Below are positions 57,272 to 64,000 of a stretch of DNA of 64,000 nt, piece by piece. Under the pieces are notes generated by a model. It ran no database searches, was not told where the DNA came from, and was given only the letters and a program-made list of their open reading frames with translations. This DNA comes from Crotalaria pallida (Eukaryota; Streptophyta; Magnoliopsida; Fabales; Fabaceae), in the NCBI GenBank assembly GCA_037953625.1, contig CM075650.1:120387706-120451705 (forward strand), read 5' to 3'. The position numbers were made by a program, and so were the translations under genes. Every line of letters begins with the position of its first letter. Position 1 is the first letter of the stretch.

Positions 57272-57504
57272 AATAGACCTGCGCTATGGGCTTATGGTCA
57301 CATATGTTGAACTAAAGAAACATTCCTCACACCACCTATACTAAGGCTATAGCTTATAACTTTAAATCAACATTCAATTGTGTCTTGTTCTCAAAAGAGA
57401 CAAGATACAAACATTCATAACAATAAATATGCCCTGTGGATACCTGCTTGATGTTGATAGCTACCTTTCTGGAACTACTTCCACTACTACAAGATCTGAC
57501 CTTT

Positions 57505-57516
57505 GCTCTGATACCA
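57505..57516 (-). other. Primer-binding site, Tekay-2
   Basis: TGGTATCAGAGC on the minus strand, five bases after the 5' LTR, the same distance as in Tekay-1. Confidence 0.85.
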
Positions 57517-58228
57517 CTCAATGTGACACCCTTTTCCCAGACCAAGTAAATATTACAATAGTTAAGTATTACTTGGTAAAATATATGGACTTGTGATTTT
57601 ATGAGAAAATATAGAAATAAAATTTTCTTTTCTTAGGCGGGTGCACGAATCCAAACATGGAATTCTTGGAGAAGAAATTCTATATCATTTTAAACAATTG
57701 TGTTGAATTCAGCATTCTCTAAAACCTTTTCACAAGCTGGATGGCATTCGTATTTGAAATCGTATTTATATGATAGAAAATAAGCGATGCCATCTTTTCT
57801 TTCTTTTATAAAACTATCACCATTTAATTCTTTTGTAGCCGAATTATTTAAATAGGTTTAATCAGAGTAAGCGGAAATAGTGGAACTATGCATACTTATA
57901 ATATAAACATAATTCCCATATAGATATGTAAATAAGTCATGAAATACATAGTCTCATAGTCATAACTCCAAGATCCATAATACAAGTCCATAAAAGATCT
58001 ATGCCAAAAATAAAACCATAACCCTAGAGCTCTCAAGAGCATATCTACAACATATATACATATCAAAATATGAACTCTAGAGGTGGTCAGCATCAGTAGT
58101 AGTAGTGATGGTAGTAGCGGTCTCCAGGTAGCAAAAGAAAACATCACCATCAACAGCAGCAGCAGAATCTCCTCCACGGCATCCCCACATCGGATCCCCT
58201 GATCTCATCATACACCTTATACACATAC

Positions 58229-58699
58229 CTAGGAATCATCATCCCTCCACTGACTCCCGGTGGAATGAACGACAGGCTCGCCTCCGCTCTCATCCTCCAC
58301 GGGATCCTCCTCGATCTCATCCGATGGAGAGTGTACCCTACCACTGGGTACGGGGTCAGGAGATGGTGTGACCCTGACTGGGCTCCTCAGATCAGAAGGG
58401 GGAGTATCCTCGCAGACGACTCTCGAGGAAAAAGGGTGTGAGCGGGTAGGTCTGAAACGAAAACTGTGATAAGAGCGAGCTGGTCGTGTGGGAGGTGGTC
58501 CATGATACGTGTAAAACGGGGGTACGTGCATAGTGTATATGATGGGAATCCTAAATCTACGAGGACGAAATCGAATCAACGGGTTCAGGTGGTAGAAGGT
58601 AACCTCCACCTCTCCCTCGAACACCGCGCGATGGTCCTCATAGATCCATGTGCCACTAGGAAGTGGCTGGATCTCGATGCAAGCGATGTAACGAGACAT
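58229..58699 (-). CDS. LTR-encoded protein, 156 aa (Tekay-2)
   Basis: Start ATG at 58699 (MSRYIACIEIQPLPSGTW). It has EDHRAVFEGEVEVTF, RFRPRRFRIPIIYTMHVPP, a Pro/Arg/Ser-rich middle, an acidic stretch (DEIEEDPVEDE) and the C-terminus STGSQWRDDDS. It is colinear with the Tekay-1 LTR ORF, with 35/60 identical N-terminal residues, mostly conservative changes elsewhere and the same STGSQW ending. The two copies also begin at similar distances from the LTR start (2,395 versus 2,353 bp). The ATG is preceded by CCCTTGTAG|GTG and the stop overlaps TAG|GTATGT, so the ORF looks like an exon. Function unknown. Confidence 0.65.
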   Translation of the reverse strand: MSRYIACIEIQPLPSGTWIYEDHRAVFEGEVEVTFYHLNPLIRFRPRRFRIPIIYTMHVPPFYTYHGPPPTRPARSYHSFRFRPTRSHPFSSRVVCEDTPPSDLRSPVRVTPSPDPVPSGRVHSPSDEIEEDPVEDESGGEPVVHSTGSQWRDDDS

Positions 58700-59441
58700 C
58701 ACCTACAAGGGCATAGGGGTAAGCATTTATATACACATAATCAATAGAGCATAAATGTATGTATAATGTAAAGGTATAAGCATGCAACAATAAACAACAA
58801 ACACAGTTAGCATTTAGCAGAAATAGGATGCAAGTAGGATGTTCATACTTGTTTCATTTATCAAACTTAGTTTAAATGAGTGGCATGATGTATGAATTTA
58901 GCTCTCAAGCCTATCTCTGTCAATCTATGTCACTCTCTGACGTCCATCCTTGACTTCCCAACACTCAGCCGTGCGTTGTACTCCTAGGTGTAAAACATTC
59001 GTACATTCACCAAGAATGTACACGACAAGCTTGGAATCCGTGCCACCCGAGCACATCCCGTCATCCAAACGGACCGTCATCCAAACGGTATAATCATATC
59101 GGCATCCATTAAGCCGACCACGTCGTCAACCATAACGTGTCATCAAGCAAGCGTCATTTGGCACTCCCAGAGGCCCTCCACATGTTACCAAAACATGATA
59201 AATGACCTACCATCCAAACTCCAAAATGAATGCATCATTTTTCGCTTAAAGGAATTGATTGATGTTTTTCTGGTTAATAATATCCGACGTGCCACCCGAG
59301 CAGCGTCTCATCATTCAAATGAAAACTTATCATATCATCAATCAGGTTCCTTTAAGTCTTAGATCACTTGGATTATTGTCATTTAAGTATTAATCAATGA
59401 TTCAGAATTAAAAATGATATTTTAATTATTCTGGGTGAACT

Positions 59442-59766
59442 ACTCGAGTATTCTTCAGACTACTCGAGTGTTCTACACTTATTTCCAGATTACTCGAGTG
59501 TTCTTCAGAATACTCGAGTGTTCATGTCTTTCTGGGGATTTGGGTTTCAGATTCATAAAAATACTCGAGTGATTCATGAGTTACTCGAGTGTTCTTCATC
59601 AATTCCAGAACACTCGAGTGACCCCTGCATTACTCGAGTGGTTTACCTTGAGAGATCCCCATGAAGCAGTTATTACTCGAGTCCTGGGCCCGATACTCAA
59701 GTGTTTCAACACCAAATGCACTATTTTACCAAAATTTTACTCGAGTATCAAGCCAAGTACTCGAGT
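59442..59766 (-). promoter_or_regulatory. Leader cluster of twelve ACTCGAGT
   Basis: Starts: 59442/59462, 59492/59512, 59563/59583, 59612/59632, 59675/59695 (the latter decayed to ACTCAAGT) and 59739/59759. All six pairs have an exact 20-bp step; gaps between pairs vary from 29 to 51 bp. Confidence 0.9.
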
Positions 59767-60664
59767 CTTTTCTCACAGAACAGACTGGAAACTTGGTTTT
59801 AACATACCATTTTCAATTCAAATCATTTTTAGTCCAATCCAATGATCAACAGAGTTCACATACCATATATTAAACATGTTACAACACTTAGCACATATCA
59901 AATTACAGATTTGGCAGAGAATCGATCATTAATGCATAAAATATACAATTTCACAACTTAACACCTCAAATTGCAAAATAATCAACAAACTCATGAAATA
60001 ACGTTCATTACAGCTTGCATGCATCATGTGAAACTTGCTCAAAACAACCATAGAGCAAGAGTTGGTCTCCAAACCAAAGTTCCTATTCAATCTAAGCCCT
60101 TAGAGCCTCTTGGTGGCTCTCTAATGAAAATAATGGAATTCAAACTCTATCTAGTGCATAAAACAACTTCCCCTTACCTCTCAGATGTGCACTAACAGAA
60201 AATTCCCAAGAGAAAGCTCTCCAACACCAAAAACAGCTTTGAGCACCACATGCAAGATAGTTTTGAGTGAAGGTCCAAAATTGAATTGGTTGGTACATGA
60301 AACAGAGATAGAAATTGGGGAAATTAGAACTTCTAAACTCTATGCAATGCCTACTAACTATAGAAATCGAATTGAGACTCAAAGGACTCATGAGCTTACC
60401 AGAAATCGAAATCAAAGTGAGCTCCAAACAAAGGTTTGACAGAGAACAGCTCCACTTCCAAGCTCCAATTCTTCCACCACACTCACTCTCAACTCACGAA
60501 TTTGGTGTTTATACAAAGCTTGAGCTGTGAGCTTTGTATTAGTGTATAACTTGTTACTCGAATCAACACACAGAGGAAAAATCAAAGGATTGAATTCAGA
60601 AACCCTAGGACATGCAAACCTTCAACAATTTGGCCAAATGCCTCTCAATTCGGTGTTGATTGGC

Positions 60665-60671
60665 TTTTATA
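60665..60671 (-). promoter_or_regulatory. TATA box of Tekay-2 LTR
   Basis: TATAAAA on the minus strand, followed by GCC as at 2638-2644. Confidence 0.55.
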
Positions 60672-60802
60672 GATATCAATCGAGTCCATGCACGTCGACA
60701 CGACGACGTTGAAGTGTTGAGGAAGACGATTTCGTGTCAACACACGAGAATCGTTGGTGGTGACTCACCAAACGCACTAACTCGTGCAACTCTGTCCAGA
60801 AT

Positions 60803-60830
60803 ACTCGAGTATTCCAGAAAATACTCGAGT
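60803..60830 (-). promoter_or_regulatory. U3 ACTCGAGT dyad, Tekay-2
   Basis: ACTCGAGT at 60803-60810 and 60823-60830, step 20, lying 132-159 bp upstream of the TATA box. Confidence 0.85.
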
Positions 60831-61094
60831 ATTTTGCCCGGTTTTTGAAAAATAATAATTTTATTTATTTTCCCTCCAAAACCTTTCCTATAATTGCTTC
60901 TAGGTCCCAACTCAAGGACTAATGTGCAAAATGCTTATTTTATGCATACTTACACTTAATAAATAAGTTCACACACATTCCCTAAATGCATAAATACATA
61001 TTTTAATCGAAGATTAAGAATGGAAATAATTAATTATAATAAACTTTATAATTAACATTTCATTAATCAGGGATTAAAATTTTGGGGTGTTACA

Positions 61095-62034
61095 GAGGCG
61101 GCATCATGACTGGTGGTGTCGTCAAGTACCGCTTCAAATCGTCAAACGCTGCTTGTTGGTCTGGCCCCCAATTGAATTATTCTCCTTGTTTTAGCCTTAA
61201 AAGAGGCGAAAAGGCTCTAGTCCTTCCTGATATATTTGATATGAATCTCCTCAAATAATTCACTTTGCCAAGAAATGACTGTACCTCTTTCTTGTTCGTC
61301 GGAGGTGATGCTTCTAAGATTGTTTTGGCTTTGTTCTTGTTGACTTCAATGCCATTTCTATGGAGAAGAAACCCCAAAAATTGACCAGCTGCGACTCCAA
61401 AAGTGCACTTGATGGGATTCATCTTCAACTTATGCTTTCTCATCCTGTCGAATGCCTTTTTCAGGCTTTCCAAGTGCTCTCTTGAGTCTTCGACTTGATC
61501 ACCACGTCATCGATGTATACTTCCAAGAAATCATATCATGAAAAATCAGATTCATTGCTCTTTGGTAGTGGCTCCTGCATTCTTGAGTCCAAATGGCATC
61601 ATCACCCATTCAAAGGTTCCAATAGCACCAGGGCATCTAAACGCAGTCTTCGACACGTCGCCTTCAGCGATGAAGATCTGATTATATCCTGAAAAAGCAT
61701 CTAACAAACTCATTACCTCATGGCAAGACGCTGAGTCTACCAACATGTCTGCTATCGGCATAGGATATTCGTCTTTTGGTGTGGCAGAATTTAAATCCCT
61801 GAAATCGACACAGAGTCGCATCTTTCCATTCTTCTTCACGACTGGGACTATATTTGTCATCCATTCAACATACCTTGCCGTTCTTATAAACTTTGCTTTC
61901 AACAGTCTTTCGATTTCTTCCTTAATCTTGAGAACCACCTCAGGTGCAAAGCGTCGAACAGCTTGCTTAATTGGCTTGTTATCAGGCTGTAAGGTCAGCC
62001 TATGTTCAACCAATTCTCTTCCGAGCCTCGACAT
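61095..62034 (-). pseudogene. Tat/Ogre-type RT and RNase H start
   Basis: Minus-strand frames encode VVKKNGKMRLCVDFRDLN, DAFSGYNQI and WVMMPFGLKNAGAT. A frameshift follows at about 61562, then a YIDDVV active-site region in another frame, a second shift, and the RT thumb/connection (HKLKMNPIKCTFGVAAG, FLGKVNYLRRFISN). A TAA at about 61175 precedes the RNase H start, which is cut at 61095 by Tekay-2. The motifs are those of the Tat/Ogre group. Multiple breaks show it is dead. Confidence 0.8.
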
Positions 62035-63322
62035 GTCCTAATATTCCCATGCAAAGCAATCTTTGTTTTCTCTGATGAGGTTGATGAGCTCTCTGAATTC
62101 CTCCTTTAACAACGAACTCACGTAAATGGGTTTTGGGTTTTCAACCGTTCCCAAGTTTACCTCGTCCCTAGGATCTTCACTGATGAACTTTGGTTCTTCT
62201 TCCGTCCATCCTCTTTCCAATCCCAAAGGACTGTTGTCAATGATACAATCCTGGAATGCACCTGATTGAATGGTGCATCGCATTCTGTCGGCCACGTAAG
62301 CCGACAGTCTTTCTAGTTGTTTATCAACCATTATTACTGGTTGAGGGCCGCTGATCGACGGCCTCGTCAACCTCCACCAACGAAATCCCATAGTTTTCCA
62401 TCAAGCACTTATCCACTATGGGCTTCTGAAATTGATCAGCATCAAGTCGAATTGGCTTGATACTTGGGTTGTAGACTTTGAAGTCCACATGCATTTGCTC
62501 CATATAGCAAGGACTATCGTCCGCTGCTATAACTTCAACTTTGTTCTCCTGATTCCACAAAATCAGTTTCTGATGGGCCGTAGAAGGAACGGCCCCCACC
62601 GCATGAATCCAATCTCTTCCAAGCAAGAGATTGTAACTAGCTTTGGTAGGGACTACCACGAACAAAGTGTCCCTTACCACAGATCCAACTTCGATCTTCA
62701 GCATTGTGACTCCATGAGACTGGGCAATCTTCCCCGTGAAACTGACTACGACAACGTTTGTCGGTATCAAATCGGCGTCCAGCTTTCCCATTCTTCTGAA
62801 CACGTTCCATGGTAAAATATTGACGGCTGCACCTCCATCCACCAAAACCCTGTTCAAAGGTTTTCCTTCAACAATGGCCTTAATGTGTAAAGGCCTCAAG
62901 TGTTCCCTCTTTCTCTCTTCCAAAGGTTCGAACTGTGCAATGTTGCTGATGTCCATCTCCAGATGAACCCTGTCAAGGAGGAAAAGGCATTCAGGCAAGT
63001 CGGGTATTTCATCACTCAAATACGAGTCATCTGACCCGTCACTGTCGCCTTCTTCATCTCCGACTCCATGTACTCCTTGATAGTCAAAAGGTAACCCTAC
63101 ATTGTTGATTGAAAGGCTGGTGATCTTCTTACTCTGCGCGTCCACCATGTCTTGGTCGGTCACAATGATGTCTAAACTATCATCAGAATCCGCATCATAC
63201 GACCCGTCCACCTGATTGGACCCCTCATCTTTCCTAACCCATTTCCTCTTTTGCTTATAGCTCTGTCGACTCTTAGCCGTAGTCGGCTTTGCTGCTGCAA
63301 CAAGACATCCCTTATTGTTCAT
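62035..63322 (-). pseudogene. Tat/Ogre-type protease and spacer
   Basis: The frame 63322-62324 contains the protease, with LVDGGAAVNILP (DGGA in place of DSGA, usual in this group) and LLLGRDWIHAVGAVP. A frameshift near 62330-62390 shifts to the frame 62391-62038, which ends in a TAG just before the RT frame. Confidence 0.75.
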
Positions 63323-63990
63323 GGGCAGTTCTTTGATGTTGACTTCTTCAGCCTCCTTCTTGTGGAAACGTTGAAGTCTCCTTTTCTAGGTCCTTGTTAA
63401 ACCTTCATAGATTGAACTCGGTGCCGAGTCTGATTGTTGTTTCTGTACTTTTCGAGTAACCCGATTATGCAAGGGTGACCTTGAAGGGCATCTTCCATAA
63501 ACTCTCCAACTTAGGAAAGGCCAACGGGCCTCTCGGGACATTTCATGTTGGATGTACCTTCCTTCTTGAGTCCTCTTGGCTCTTAACTTCCTCCTCAAGT
63601 CTTCATTTTTCATCTCCCTTTCCCTCTTTGATGCGGTTGTTTCATCATATATCACCTGGCATCTAGGGCAGATTCGAAGATCTTCATATTGCTTTCTGTC
63701 GTAAAATTGTTCAAATGACTCACCAGTCTTTGGAAAAACTTCAGAGTCATGAGCCAGAGTCACCATGTTGATGGGAAATACTCCTTGCGTCTCGATCTCG
63801 TTAACTTCCTTCTGAAATGGATCAGTGTCGATCTTCATCTCTTTCTCCAAGAACTTTAACCTCCATTTGTCGAGTCCCTGCTGAAATTATATCCCTGAAA
63901 GCAAAGCAATCATTTGTATTGTGAGTACAATTGTTATGATACTTGCATTACTTTAATACTTTCTTCCTTTCAGTTCATCTTTTTTCAACA
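63323..63990 (-). pseudogene. Tat/Ogre-type gag C-terminal region
   Basis: Frame 63850-63386 (GESFEQFYDRKQYEDLRICP, then a CPRC motif and Lys/Arg-rich helices) is followed by a single in-frame TAG before the protease frame. The sequence upstream to the window edge is likely gag, but I could not follow it as an open frame. The element continues beyond the window. Confidence 0.55.
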
Positions 63991-64000
63991 ATTTATGACC

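Larger units (their letters stand above)
57522..61094 (-). repeat. 5' LTR of Tekay-2
   Basis: 3,573 bp: TGTAACACCCC at 61094 (minus) to ...GGGTGTCACA at 57522. Contents in transcription order: U3 dyad (60830-60803), TATA box (60671-60665), leader cluster (59766-59442), LTR ORF (58699-58229). The 3' LTR and most of pol are missing. It sits inside a Tat/Ogre-type RT-RNase H region. Confidence 0.9.

Overview
This window is plant nuclear DNA, most likely from a eudicot and possibly a legume (inferred from repeat style only). It is AT-rich and intron-bearing, and most of it is transposable elements. No complete, clearly functional host gene is visible. The host-derived coding sequence is fragmentary: a heavy-metal-protein-like tail with a CaaX box (18262-18714), a captured arogenate dehydratase fragment (21870-22117), a degenerate chloroplast-protein-like gene (27756-29477) and a PPR pseudogene split in two (29600-30405 and 48368-48540).

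Layout. 1-3932: a Copia LTR end sits in a Gypsy LTR, followed by a Cassandra TRIM carrying a 5S-rRNA-derived segment. 4030-16185: minus-strand Helitrons and a large Mutator-like element (about 6532-13135, TIRs near 180 bp) carrying two Ulp1-type protease relics. An apparent empty-site copy of the Mutator-like locus lies at 15616-16185. 16186-27700: AT-rich DNA with MITEs, a CACTA terminus, a 265-bp near-perfect palindrome and a 2.8-kb TIR element. 27756-30405: the two degenerate genes. 30406-48367: one Helitron (about 2.2 kb net), inserted between A and T of a PPR codon. The Helitron was later invaded by an intact 10.9-kb chromodomain Gypsy element (30984-41866, TSD CACGT) and by a non-autonomous LTR element (42307-47172, TSD TTCAT). 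48687-61094: a rearranged junction and a second, truncated Gypsy element, itself hit by a gag-only Copia element (50066-56138, TSD AAACG). 61095-64000: a decayed Tat/Ogre-type Gypsy element into which the second Gypsy is inserted.

The most interesting signal is a shared architecture in LTRs of different families and even different superfamilies. Short CG-centred palindromes (ACTCGAGT, TAACCGGTTA or TAATCGATTA, depending on the element) occur as dyads whose two members are almost always exactly 20 or 21 bp apart. One cluster lies upstream of the TATA box in U3, and a second, mostly using the same word, lies in the transcribed leader. In addition, the LTRs of both chromodomain Gypsy elements encode a conserved protein of about 156-159 aa. 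It begins just after a conserved 3' splice-site-like sequence and shows protein-level conservation. I do not recognise this protein. Together the dyads and the LTR-encoded ORF may be an LTR-borne regulatory or anti-silencing module. The link between them is a hypothesis; the spacing, positions and protein similarity are read directly from the sequence.
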